A stretch of 17,285 bases of DNA from JAFGFY01 sp964520425 (GCA_964520425.1 CAZFMX010000068.1:1-17285), one strand, 5' to 3'. Shown: positions 1 through 6,585, counted from the first letter of the stretch. Translations and numbers: made by a program. Notes: generated from the sequence alone by a model not told the origin.

Positions 1-155
1 CCCGCTGTCCCCCCCCCCGCTCCGCGGGGGGAAGCCAGGGCTTCCCCCACAAATAAGTCACGAAAAGACGGTGGCCTCCCACCAGTCACAACAGAAAAGC
101 CTCTGCCTTTCGAGCCTCCTCCGAGGAGGCTTCCTGAGGCTTCCCCCCATGCGGG
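1..155. repeat. Left-edge cluster of GC-rich inverted repeats
   Basis: No gene is supported here. The sequence holds three perfect hairpins. The arms 13-20 and 24-31 form an 8-bp C/G-rich stem around a TCC loop. The arms 27-35 and 40-48 form a 9-bp stem around CAGG. These two overlap at 27-31, so they cannot form together. A third hairpin, GCCTCCT-CCG-AGGAGGC, lies at 114-130. The short motif GGCTTCC recurs around 128-145. This looks like dispersed intergenic repeat sequence rather than a classical terminator, because no T-run follows the stems. Confidence 0.5.
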
Positions 156-240
156 ATGAGTTCTTACTCGTTTGGCTCCTATTTCACTAGAAAATTAGGC
201 GCCAATATACCATCCACAATATGGTATGTGCAAATCAAAC

Positions 241-269
241 TTGACACAAAAACCCGATTCCACTATCCT
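241..269 (+). promoter_or_regulatory. Sigma70-type promoter for the cyclase gene
   Basis: TTGACA at 241-246 matches the -35 consensus fully. A 17-base spacer leads to TATCCT at 264-269, which matches 4 of 6 positions of the -10 consensus. Transcription would begin near 276, about 36 bases before the ATG at 312. This supports 312 rather than the upstream in-frame ATG at 156 as the true start. Confidence 0.6.
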
Positions 270-311
270 CTCCCTCAAATAATGGAGCCCTTGTCAAGAA
301 AGGATTACGCT

Positions 312-959
312 ATGTCATCGAAGGATTGGATCGATATTACGGTTACCCTAAAACCGGATATGAATTATTTGATTTTAGATCCCAGACCACCGAAAATTTA
401 TCGCATAAGTGATGTGAATAATGGTGACAAAGTGACCATGTCGATGCTTGAGATTATCTCTCATACCGGGACGCATGTGGATACCCCCCTGCATTTTATT
501 CCCGGTGGCTCCACGATAACGGATATGCCGCTAGATGCCACGGTCGGACCGGCCAGGGTGATTGAGATAAAGGATCCGGCTCTCGTGACTGTTGAAGAGC
601 TTGAACCGTATGAAATTCAGGAGGGAGAACGGATATTGCTGAAAACCCGGAATTCACCAGTGACATATGAGTCTCCTGAGTTTGTGGAGGACTATGTCTA
701 TATCTCCATCGAGGCGGCCAGGTACCTTGCCGATAAGAAGATCCGCATGGTGGGGTTGGATAATATCACCATAGGCGATTTCCGTAATGAGGAGAGTGTT
801 GTGGCCACCCATCGAGCTTTTCTTGAAAAAGGCGTATATATTCTGGAAGCTGTTGCCCTAGATGGAGTCGCGCCAGGCGAATATGAATTGATCTTCCTTC
901 CGCTGAAACTGAAAGACGGTGACGCCTGTCCCGGAAGAGCGATTCTCAGACCTCTATGA
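312..959 (+). CDS. Cyclase-family metal-dependent hydrolase (kynurenine formamidase/isatin hydrolase-like)
   Basis: The 215-residue product has the family signature HTGTHVDTPLH at residues 51-61; His51, His55, Asp57 and His61 are the expected metal ligands. The C-terminus ends in the usual pattern LPLKLKDGDACPGRAILRPL. Known members hydrolyse amide or lactam bonds (N-formylkynurenine, isatin) or act in polyketide-like pathways; the substrate here cannot be read from sequence. An in-frame ATG at 156 would add 52 residues of poor-looking sequence. The start at 312 has AAGAAAGGA at 296-304 with 7-base spacing and a promoter just upstream, so I prefer it. The protein should be cytoplasmic, since no signal peptide is visible. 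It lies 54 bases before the lipoprotein gene and probably shares its transcript. The family is secure; the reaction is not. Confidence 0.85.
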   Translation: MSSKDWIDITVTLKPDMNYLILDPRPPKIYRISDVNNGDKVTMSMLEIISHTGTHVDTPLHFIPGGSTITDMPLDATVGPARVIEIKDPALVTVEELEPYEIQEGERILLKTRNSPVTYESPEFVEDYVYISIEAARYLADKKIRMVGLDNITIGDFRNEESVVATHRAFLEKGVYILEAVALDGVAPGEYELIFLPLKLKDGDACPGRAILRPL

Positions 960-1013
960 TCTGTGTTGAAAAGGGATTTCTTGTCCGTTCAACTTTAGAT
1001 AAGGGAGGATGTC

Positions 1014-2051
1014 ATGAAAAAAAACATGATTTGTCTATTAAGCCTTTGCTTTCTGAGTGCTACGTTCCTTTGTTGTTCCAGACAAGACTCTACACCTGAA
1101 AAAGCCGACACTACTGAAACAGCACCGGCCAAGGCGACTCAAGAACAAACCGCTCCGCCCGTACTGAAGCCGGCGGTACCGGTCACGGAAAACCCTGATC
1201 ACGAGGCCTTGCTCGCCAGTGACGATTCGACGCTTGCCGCCAATAAACGCTTGGTTTACGACATGTGGCGCACCCTGATTGACGCCCGTGATGTAGAAGC
1301 AGCCAAAGAATACCTGGACGAAAACTATATTCAACACAATCCCATGGCGGATACCGGCCGCGCCGGCGTTCTGGCCTTCTTTTCCAGCCTGGGTGAACCC
1401 TTGCCAATCCCCGACCGCATACAAAGCCCCCTTGTGGCGATTGTGGCCGAACGGGACTTGGTTGCTCTGGCCTTTGTGGATGAAGAAGAGAATCCCAACG
1501 CTAAAGGCCAAACCTATACCACCACTTGGTTTGACATGTTCCGCGTCAAAGACGGCAAGATTACCGAGCACTGGGACCACGGCACTCTTCCGGACGGGAT
1601 GACACCTCGAAACTATGTGCCAACCAAGGAAAATCCCGATTATGAAACCTCATTAGCGAGTAATGATCCGCAACTCGCGGCCAATAAACGCTTGGTATAT
1701 GACATGTGGCGTGTTTTGCTGGATGCCCAACAGGTGGAAGAAGCGCCCAAATATCTGGCCAAAGATTATATTCAACACAATCCCATGGCTAATACGGGTT
1801 TGGACGGCTTTTTGACCTTTTTCAGACAAATAGCCCAACCGAAACCGGTTCAAGAGAAAATGGCCAACTTTATCGATATGATTGCAGAGGGTGATTTAGT
1901 TGTACTAGCCACGGTTCGCCCCTACAACGACGCAAACGGCAATCCCTATACCACCACCTGGTTCGACATGTGGGTTGTAAAGGATGGGCTGCTGACAGAG
2001 CATTGGGATACGGCAAGATTAGTCGCTTTTGAGCCTCCACCCTCTGAATAA
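1014..2051 (+). CDS. Probable lipoprotein with two tandem SnoaL/NTF2-like domains
   Basis: The 345-residue product begins with Lys-Lys, a hydrophobic stretch at residues 5-19 and Cys20-Cys21, then a Thr/Pro/Ala-rich linker to about residue 58. This suggests lipid anchoring, although the lipobox (TFLC) is atypical. Residues 59-205 and 206-345 are two copies of one domain, each carrying ANKRLVYDMWR, YIQHNPMA, TTTWFDM and TEHWD. Such motifs are typical of SnoaL-like polyketide cyclase/isomerase domains of the NTF2 fold, where the His and Asp residues shape a small-molecule pocket. At DNA level the copies keep a 441-bp register: a 23-base block at 1326-1348 recurs exactly at 1767-1789. The ribosome-binding site GGGAGG lies just before the ATG. 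Binding rather than catalysis is possible. A location in the envelope, next to soluble cyclase, SDR and cupin genes, is unusual. Confidence 0.75.
   Translation: MKKNMICLLSLCFLSATFLCCSRQDSTPEKADTTETAPAKATQEQTAPPVLKPAVPVTENPDHEALLASDDSTLAANKRLVYDMWRTLIDARDVEAAKEYLDENYIQHNPMADTGRAGVLAFFSSLGEPLPIPDRIQSPLVAIVAERDLVALAFVDEEENPNAKGQTYTTTWFDMFRVKDGKITEHWDHGTLPDGMTPRNYVPTKENPDYETSLASNDPQLAANKRLVYDMWRVLLDAQQVEEAPKYLAKDYIQHNPMANTGLDGFLTFFRQIAQPKPVQEKMANFIDMIAEGDLVVLATVRPYNDANGNPYTTTWFDMWVVKDGLLTEHWDTARLVAFEPPPSE
1188..2051 (+). repeat. Tandem intragenic duplication, 441-bp period
   Basis: Unit 1 covers 1188-1628 and unit 2 covers 1629-2051. Several blocks match almost perfectly at an offset of exactly 441 bases: GCCAATAAACGCTTGGT at 1239 and 1680, and a 23-base block at 1326 and 1767. 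The copies share one reading frame, so this is a domain duplication. Strong nucleotide identity in some blocks beside divergence in others suggests either a fairly recent duplication or partial gene conversion. Confidence 0.85.
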
Positions 2052-2068
2052 AGCCTGAGATAATAAGT

Positions 2069-2097
2069 TGACACAGAGCTGTGTGACTATTTTAATA
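2069..2097 (+). promoter_or_regulatory. Sigma70-type promoter with a dyad in the spacer
   Basis: TTGACA at 2069-2074 is a perfect -35 box. A 17-base spacer leads to TTTAAT at 2092-2097, a 5-of-6 match to the -10 box. Within and just before the spacer lies the dyad ACACAG-AG-CTGTGT (2072-2085), a possible operator. The promoter is just after the lipoprotein gene and upstream of the repeat element and the SDR gene, so the SDR transcript should carry a leader of about 220 bases. Confidence 0.6.
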
Positions 2098-2120
2098 CAT
2101 TAAATGAAGGAGAGACCTGT

Positions 2121-2298
2121 GAAAAATGCTCAATTTTGTTCAAGGTCAAGGAAGGCGAAAATCTTAACCCTCCCGATTTTCATCGGGACAACCAGGAATA
2201 CCTTTTAGTATTTCGAGGATTAATATTTAAGCCTGACGCCGCTTGTCCCGTCATAGCCTTGGGCGACGACGGAAGATTGGGCAAAAGAGGACGTTTTT
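2121..2298 (+). repeat. Palindromic dispersed element, copy 1 (degenerate ends)
   Basis: This stretch aligns with the elements at 3196-3369 and 4816-4962. Shared blocks include ATTTTGTT, GGTCAAGGAA, CTTAACCCTCCCG, AGTATTTCGAGGATTAA, AAGCCTGACGC, and near the end GATTGGGCAAAAG. Outer terminal repeats are lost. It keeps an internal hairpin CCCGAT-TTTC-ATCGGG at 2172-2187 and has an extra segment around 2240-2270 that the other copies lack. It lies between the promoter at 2069-2097 and the SDR ribosome-binding site. An open frame starting at 2136 runs through it into the SDR gene but has no ribosome-binding site, so I treat that extension as spurious. Confidence 0.7.
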
Positions 2299-2321
2299 CA
2301 AAGATCTCGAAGGAGACAACG

Positions 2322-3119
2322 ATGGATCTTGGTTTCAAAGGCAAAGTAGCGCTGGTAACCGGCGCCGGCAGCCAGATCGGTTTTGGGAAGGAGACGGCTC
2401 TGTTGCTCGCCAAAGAAGGGTGTGAGGCCGTAGCAGTGACCGATATTGTCATGGAGGACGTGGAAATGACGGCCGCGGCGGTCAAGAAGCTCGGCGCCAA
2501 AAGCGTCGCCCTTAAGGCGGATATTACCGACGCCGCCGAAGTTGAAGGAATAGTCAAAAGCGTGATCGACGAATTCGGCAGAATCGACATTCTTTGCAAT
2601 GTCGCCGGCGGCATTCTCCATAAGGATAATACCCCCATTGACAAACAGGACGGCGCCATGTGGGAAAAACAGATGAAGCTCAACCTCTTCGGCACGATGA
2701 ATGTCTGTAAGGCTGTTGTGCCCCAGATGAGGGCACAGAAATACGGGGTTATCGTCAATATCGGTTCAGGCAGCACACACCAATACCAGATGGGCGTCGG
2801 TATGTATGCTATGTCCAAGTACGCCATGGATCTTTTCACCAAACAGCTGGCCATGGATGAAGCCCGCGTCGGTATAAGAGTAAACTGCGTGGCCCCGGGG
2901 CCGGCCCCCACCAAATTCGGCGCCGTTTTCAGGGAGGGCCTGCCCCCCCTGACACCGGAAGAGGAGCAGGAGAATCGGGAGAGATTTGCTAAGCTCATGC
3001 CTCTTGGTCGAATCGCCACCGCGGAGGACATTGCTAATGCCACCACCTTTTTGGCATCGGATAGGACCAGCTTCGTCACCGGTCAAGTGTTCCATGTATC
3101 CGGCGGTTCGGTCATGTAG
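2322..3119 (+). CDS. Short-chain dehydrogenase/reductase (SDR family)
   Basis: This is a 265-residue classical SDR, the usual length. The cofactor motif TGAGSQIGFG spans residues 13-22, the NNAG-type motif appears as NVAG at 93-96, and the catalytic set is Ser149, Tyr162 and Lys166 (YAMSK). Asp41 after the second strand favours NAD(H) over NADP(H). The C-terminal segment follows the usual pattern for this fold (FVTGQVFHVSGG). It would oxidise or reduce a hydroxyl/keto group on an unknown substrate in the cytoplasm. The start at 2322 has AAGGAG at 2310-2315 with 6-base spacing. A longer frame from 2136 reads through a repeat element and is rejected. Neighbouring cyclase, SnoaL-like and cupin genes suggest a common small-molecule pathway. 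Confidence 0.9.
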   Translation: MDLGFKGKVALVTGAGSQIGFGKETALLLAKEGCEAVAVTDIVMEDVEMTAAAVKKLGAKSVALKADITDAAEVEGIVKSVIDEFGRIDILCNVAGGILHKDNTPIDKQDGAMWEKQMKLNLFGTMNVCKAVVPQMRAQKYGVIVNIGSGSTHQYQMGVGMYAMSKYAMDLFTKQLAMDEARVGIRVNCVAPGPAPTKFGAVFREGLPPLTPEEEQENRERFAKLMPLGRIATAEDIANATTFLASDRTSFVTGQVFHVSGGSVM

Positions 3120-3195
3120 TCATTGAATGACCTCAACACTGAAAGGGCCGGGATGTGACAGAAACAGGAAGAGATTGGAGACTTTATTAATTAGG

Positions 3196-3369
3196 TAGTG
3201 TCCATCCGGAAATGAGAAATTTTGTTCTAGATCAAGGAACGCGAAGATTTTAACCCTCCCGTTGATTAAAATCAACGGGACAGGCATCAATACATTGAAG
3301 TATTTCGAGGATTAAAATCTAAGCGTGACACAGAGATAGGATAAAATGGCCGTTTATGGATGGACACTA
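3196..3369 (+). repeat. Palindromic dispersed element, copy 2 (complete, MITE-like)
   Basis: The 174-bp element starts with TAGTGTCCATCCGGAAA and ends with TTTATGGATGGACACTA; these termini are inverted repeats matching at 15 of 17 positions. Inside are an outer stem AGATTTTAA (3245-3253) with TTAAAATCT (3312-3320), a 9-bp hairpin CCCGTTGAT-TAAA-ATCAACGGG (3258-3279), and AATAC/GTATT arms (3289-3293, 3300-3304). The TA at each end would fit a Tc1/mariner or IS630-type target duplication. It ends just before the cupin ribosome-binding site. No protein is encoded; the ATG at 3346 lies inside the element. Confidence 0.8.
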
Positions 3370-3387
3370 GGTAGGAGAAGTGAAGAA

Positions 3388-3864
3388 ATGGGCACGAAAT
3401 ATGACCAGTATATCCACCATCCTCCGCACTTGCGGCTTTCAATGAAATCAAATGGCAGTGTTGTTTTTGACGGTCTTATGATCGGTCATCAGCAACTCGG
3501 ATATGATTTTACCATCGGTCACCAATTCGTTACTCAACCCTTTAAAGGCGACAATCCATGTCATACTCATAATTTTCAGGAATTCATCGCCTGGTATGGT
3601 ACTAATCCGGAAGATCCGAAGGACTTTGGCGGTGAAGTCGTTTTTTACTTTGGAGAGGAGTTGGAGAAACACGTTTTTACAGAGCCTACCATCGTCTCTT
3701 TACCCCCGGGACTCCCCCATTGTCCGTTGGAAATTACACGGCTTGACCGACCCATCATACAGGTTGAAGTCATGCTCGTTGGCGAAGGCGGCACCCGGGA
3801 GCCCATTTTTGAGGAGGACGCGGGTTTCGACCCGAGAAAAGTCATGAATTTCGAGATTCTGTGA
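3388..3864 (+). CDS. Cupin-domain protein 1
   Basis: The 158-residue product is one cupin barrel. The first metal-binding motif reads HTHNFQE (His59 by the second residue before the first Thr-His pair, His61, Glu65), and the second includes PPGLPHCPLE with His111. This gives the usual three-His/one-Glu set for a divalent metal. Single-domain cupins act as dioxygenases, isomerases, lyases or ligand binders; nothing here selects one. I chose the ATG at 3388, preceded by AGGAG near 3373-3378. The in-frame ATG at 3346 lies inside the repeat element. The protein resembles the second cupin at 4095 in the metal ligands, HCPL motif and spacing, so the two are paralogues. Cytoplasmic; no signal sequence is visible. 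Confidence 0.8.
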   Translation: MGTKYDQYIHHPPHLRLSMKSNGSVVFDGLMIGHQQLGYDFTIGHQFVTQPFKGDNPCHTHNFQEFIAWYGTNPEDPKDFGGEVVFYFGEELEKHVFTEPTIVSLPPGLPHCPLEITRLDRPIIQVEVMLVGEGGTREPIFEEDAGFDPRKVMNFEIL

Positions 3865-3934
3865 TGTATCATGATTTCAGATTAGTTGGTCGCAGGAAAA
3901 GCCAAGAAGCTATTCGGATCAAATGAAATTATTC

Positions 3935-4070
3935 GCTAAGGGTTCGAGGATTCAAGGATTAGAGTGCAACAACCCCTTGACCCCTTGAAACCGGGAACCC
4001 GGCCCGAAGGAGTGGGACTGAGCTGAGCGAAGCGAGTGCGAAGAATCCTTGGCCCCTTTAGTGATAATCC
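3935..4070. repeat. Dispersed intergenic repeat, second family, copy 1
   Basis: This gap between the two cupin genes carries GGTTCGAGGATTCAAGGATT at about 3940-3960, followed by CCCCTTGACCCCTTG. The same pieces occur in reverse complement at 13655-13723. A short hairpin CCGGG-AA-CCCGG lies at 3991-4002. The rest (GAGCGAAGCGAG) is low-complexity repeat. No promoter or gene was found in it. Confidence 0.65.
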
Positions 4071-4094
4071 TTTTTTTTTCGAAGGAGGATGAAC

Positions 4095-4553
4095 ATGGGA
4101 GAAACAAAATACGGGAAATATTTTCTGAAAAATCCCTGGGGAATCATACATCCCGGTACACCTGAAGACGCCCCGGTATACATCGGTATGGGGCAGGAGG
4201 CCCCCGTAGAAGGGTGGGATGAGCCTCTCACACAGGTCCTGCGTCCTATTTATTACCCCTACGAAATGATACCTGAAGGGCATAAGCACGCCGTCTCTGA
4301 AATTCTCTACTTTATTGGCGGCGATCCAATGAATTTTGAGGAATTCGAGGCCGAGGTCGAGTTTACCATGGGTGAGGGTGAGGACGCGGAGACCCATATC
4401 ATCACCAATACCACATGGGTGTATGTTCCGGCGAATGTGCTGCATTGCCCCTTGAAATTCAAAAGGGTGGATAAACCGATTATGTTCGGGCATATCATGT
4501 TCGCCCCCACATTTGCTTCGACCATTGTCGGAAAAAACCCTCTGGAAATGTGA
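4095..4553 (+). CDS. Cupin-domain protein 2
   Basis: The 152-residue product is a single cupin domain with GHKHAVSE (His63, His65, Glu69) and VLHCPL with His117 as probable metal ligands. It shares the order of ligands, the Gly-Asp-Pro turn, an acidic Glu-rich strand region and the HCPL motif with cupin 1, but sequence identity is modest, so the pair is an old duplication. The ribosome-binding site AAGGAGG at 4082-4088 directly abuts an ATG at 4089; the second ATG at 4095 has the better 6-base spacing and is chosen, removing two residues. The reaction is unknown. Possible roles are an isomerase, decarboxylase or lyase step together with the SDR and cyclase family protein nearby. Confidence 0.8.
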   Translation: MGETKYGKYFLKNPWGIIHPGTPEDAPVYIGMGQEAPVEGWDEPLTQVLRPIYYPYEMIPEGHKHAVSEILYFIGGDPMNFEEFEAEVEFTMGEGEDAETHIITNTTWVYVPANVLHCPLKFKRVDKPIMFGHIMFAPTFASTIVGKNPLEM

Positions 4554-4815
4554 CATTTGCCGATGTATTGACTGCGGAATCGTCCACATCAGCTTTGTGT
4601 CCAGAGGAAATGCCCTCCACTTCTTCCTCCTTGACTTGTCTTTTCTTCAGCCTTCCCTGGCGCGCTGGCTTGTCCCGTGCCACAGCACGGGGAGCCTCTT
4701 GACGCGACATAGTATCAGCAATGGCTATTGGCGAAGGGGGCTCCGTTTTGCTTGACGCAAAAGAGGGTTTTCCCTATAATCCCCCATCGGATAAGCAATT
4801 CCCTATATATTTAAA
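4554..4815. other. Intergenic stretch with hairpin
   Basis: No credible gene is seen. A 7-bp hairpin CCCGTGC-CACA-GCACGGG is at 4674-4691 without a following T-run. A - strand frame (4710 to 4495) is open and Lys/Arg/Glu-rich, but it lacks a ribosome-binding site, overlaps the end of cupin 2 and resembles no family I know, so I do not call it. The right end contains the promoter listed separately. Confidence 0.4.
4752..4780 (+). promoter_or_regulatory. Sigma70-type promoter for the 322-residue protein gene
   Basis: TTGACG at 4752-4757 (5 of 6), a 17-base spacer and a perfect TATAAT at 4775-4780. Transcription from about 4787 would give a leader of roughly 200 bases that includes the whole palindromic element copy 3. 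Confidence 0.7.
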
Positions 4816-4962
4816 TAGTGTCGATTCAGAAACGAGAATTTTTAGTAAAGGTCAAGGAACGCGAAGACTGTAACAACTGGAATACATTAGAGTATTCCGA
4901 GGATTACAATCTGAAGCGTGACGCAAAGATTGGCCAAAAAAGCCGTTTATGAATGGGCACTA
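4816..4962 (+). repeat. Palindromic dispersed element, copy 3
   Basis: The 147-bp element begins TAGTGTCGATTCAGAAAC and ends GTTTATGAATGGGCACTA, again imperfect inverted repeats starting and ending in TA. It keeps the arms AGACTGTAA (4865-4873) and TTACAATCT (4904-4912) and a perfect hairpin GGAATAC-ATTAGA-GTATTCC (4879-4898), but lacks the CCCG hairpin of copies 1 and 2. Compared with copy 2, one outer-stem pair changes from T:A to G:C on both sides. It lies between the promoter at 4752-4780 and the ribosome-binding site at 4979-4984. Confidence 0.8.
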
Positions 4963-4990
4963 AATAACCTAACACTCGAAAGGACAAATC

Positions 4991-5959
4991 ATGGCGGAAA
5001 ATCGCATTGAAGGTAAAGAACCTTTATGGATTCTTATGGAAAAGCAGATTCAGGGATACTCTGATGAGGACTTTTCTGAAGCAAACAGGCTGGAGACAGC
5101 CCGGAAAATCGCCGATGAGTTGGATCAAACCGGCTATAATGTATCGAAAAGCGGTGGAAACTGGTTGCGATTGAGAGAGGCTGTAGAAGCACGCGATCGT
5201 GTGGGAAGACCGTTCATGAAGGATTTTGACCAGGCAATTTCCGCACTGAGCCTGGATGACATCGAAGACACCTATTCCGCGGCCATGAGAATCATCCATG
5301 ACCTGGGCAAGGATTGGACGACCTTTTTGGCTTCGGAACACAGGGCCGATGTGGATGAGATTGTCGCAACCAAAAAAACAGATTTGATGATAACGAAGGC
5401 CAAAGATCTCGCAGGAGAACCTGGAATACGCTATCTTCTCTCCGAATCTTTTGAGCCTCAAGTCATCATGGAGGTCTTAGGCATATCACAGGAAGAATAC
5501 AATACCGTAAAAACCAAAATAGACGCGGAACTCGCGGAAAGAAAAAGGGTTAAGGAGTTATTCGCGAAACTGGAAAACGCTTCGGAAGAAGATCGGATCA
5601 AACGTCTTCTCAAAGAAAACGCTACGGAAGCACTCATCATGGAACTCGGCGGTATTGAGCAATCCGCGATCGATGCGGTGAAAAAGGCCATGGAAGAAGA
5701 GCTGGCGGAACAGAAGAGAAAAGAAGAAGAACTGGCCGCCAAAAAAGCGGCTGAAGCGGCAGGTCCGGCCCTGGACGACATCACCCCGGACGATATGCTC
5801 GAATACATCGAAGGGATTCGGGAAATCCTGGAGTTTTCTGATGTGGAGAAGGATATTCGAGTAATGTGCGAACAGAGTGCTATTCCCAAAGCCCTGGTGG
5901 ATATCGCCATTTCCGATCCGGACAAGCTGGATGAACTGGAGAAGGAAGCCGAGGGTTAA
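4991..5959 (+). CDS. Helical protein of unknown function with internal repeat
   Basis: I do not recognise this 322-residue family. It is hydrophilic, strongly charged and predicted almost wholly helical, with no signal peptide or membrane segment and one cysteine (Cys293). Residues 141-190 and 197-248 are two copies of a unit of about 56 residues, sharing the pattern RxLLxExxxxxxIMExxGI followed by a charged helix ending AELAERKR/EELAEQKR. The second copy runs into a Lys/Glu/Ala-rich coiled-coil-like stretch to about 257, then an acidic C-terminal domain. The ribosome-binding site AAAGGA at 4979-4984 has 6-base spacing. It has its own promoter and a structured leader. The repeats suggest a scaffold or protein-binding role, but that is conjecture. 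Confidence 0.75.
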   Translation: MAENRIEGKEPLWILMEKQIQGYSDEDFSEANRLETARKIADELDQTGYNVSKSGGNWLRLREAVEARDRVGRPFMKDFDQAISALSLDDIEDTYSAAMRIIHDLGKDWTTFLASEHRADVDEIVATKKTDLMITKAKDLAGEPGIRYLLSESFEPQVIMEVLGISQEEYNTVKTKIDAELAERKRVKELFAKLENASEEDRIKRLLKENATEALIMELGGIEQSAIDAVKKAMEEELAEQKRKEEELAAKKAAEAAGPALDDITPDDMLEYIEGIREILEFSDVEKDIRVMCEQSAIPKALVDIAISDPDKLDELEKEAEG

Positions 5960-5978
5960 TCCTAAATCTTTCTTTCTC

Positions 5979-6015
5979 CACCGCTTGTCGAAGATCCCGG
6001 TTTATCGAGGCGGTG
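5979..6015 (+). repeat. Hairpin between the two unknown genes
   Basis: CACCGC at 5979-5984 pairs with GCGGTG at 6010-6015, with extra pairing possible between GTCGA and TCGA inside. No T-run follows, so it is more likely an RNA-processing or partial attenuation structure than a terminator. Confidence 0.4.
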
Positions 6016-6075
6016 ACGAGCTTCATTGTCACCACTCTCATTAACCACCAGTATATTAGAAAGAGAACGATAATC

Positions 6076-6315
6076 ATGGAATCTGTGGAACTCAAACTTA
6101 GACTCATTAATAACAGCCAATTCGTCACCACACATACAAAACACATCATTGATATCCTTCATGAGCCCGAACTGGCCATAGAGGTTAAGGCTGGGCAGAT
6201 CAGTGAAGATGTATCTGAGTTAGTCGAGTCACTGGGTTACAAAATCGTGTCCAATAGACCTATGGACGGTTGGAACAGGCTGACGGCGGTAAAGGAAATT
6301 AGGATTGTAGGCTAA
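6076..6315 (+). CDS. Small protein with TusA/SirA-like topology but no cysteine
   Basis: The product from the ATG at 6076 has 79 residues. An earlier in-frame ATG at 6013 sits in a hairpin without a ribosome-binding site; 6076 has AAAGAGA at about 6060-6066. The sequence suggests the order strand (VELKLRLI), helix (VTTHTKHIIDILH), strand (LAIEVKAG), helix (SEDVSELVESLGY), strand (KIVSNRP), strand (RLTAVKEI). This order and the length match the TusA/SirA sulfur-carrier fold, but the conserved Cys-Pro-x-Pro near the N-terminus is missing and there is no cysteine at all. It therefore could not carry sulfur by the known mechanism; a binding or structural role is more likely. The fold assignment is inference from pattern only. 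Confidence 0.55.
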   Translation: MESVELKLRLINNSQFVTTHTKHIIDILHEPELAIEVKAGQISEDVSELVESLGYKIVSNRPMDGWNRLTAVKEIRIVG

Positions 6316-6543
6316 AGGCTGAAGACTAAAGGACAAGAAAGGTGGAAGACTGCCGTCCACCGCAGTAGCAATGCTACGGAGGGTGGAAAGGAAGGGCAGG
6401 GCCTCGCCCTCAAGCAAGACTTACTGGTCTATGGCCAGTGGTTAGGAATGAGTTGTTAATGGGAATAGTAAGAGACCTTTCAACGAATTCTCCCATCATT
6501 GTTGCACAAAAGTCTCATATTTAACCGTTGAGGTGAATTTTGA
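6316..6543. other. Intergenic stretch with repeats and hairpins
   Basis: Directly after the small gene is an imperfect repeat, GGCTAAAGGCTGAAGACTAAAGG. A two-part hairpin follows: CCACC and GGTGG arms around a perfect GTAGC-AAT-GCTAC stem, near 6357-6388. Then AGGGC...GCCCT arms occur near 6394-6410. No gene is supported on either strand. Confidence 0.45.
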
Positions 6544-6585
6544 GTCTCAATTTTGCCCTTTCAGGTTGAAATTGCAGACTTTTTT
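6544..6585 (+). terminator. Terminator between convergent genes
   Basis: GTCTCAATTT (6544-6553) pairs with AAATTG-c-AGAC (6569-6579, one bulge), followed by six T at 6580-6585. It fits a rho-independent terminator for the + strand genes ending at 6315. On the - strand the same stem lies 50 bases beyond the stop of the gene ending at 6635, so it may serve both directions. Confidence 0.6.

Noticed and set aside
156..311. N-terminal extension of the cyclase frame from the ATG at 156
   Set aside because: It lies upstream of a good promoter at 241-269, lacks a ribosome-binding site and does not fit the family's N-terminus.
2136..2321. N-terminal extension of the SDR frame
   Set aside because: It is translated repeat element; the SDR family start and AAGGAG site are at 2322.
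2180..3079. Long open frame on the - strand opposite the SDR gene
   Set aside because: It is a shadow of the SDR coding sequence with no ribosome-binding site and no family features.
3346..3387. N-terminal extension of cupin 1
   Set aside because: The ATG lies inside the terminal inverted repeat of the dispersed element; a better site precedes 3388.
4495..4710. - strand open frame in the gap after cupin 2
   Set aside because: It overlaps the cupin 2 end, lacks a ribosome-binding site and has low-complexity charged sequence.
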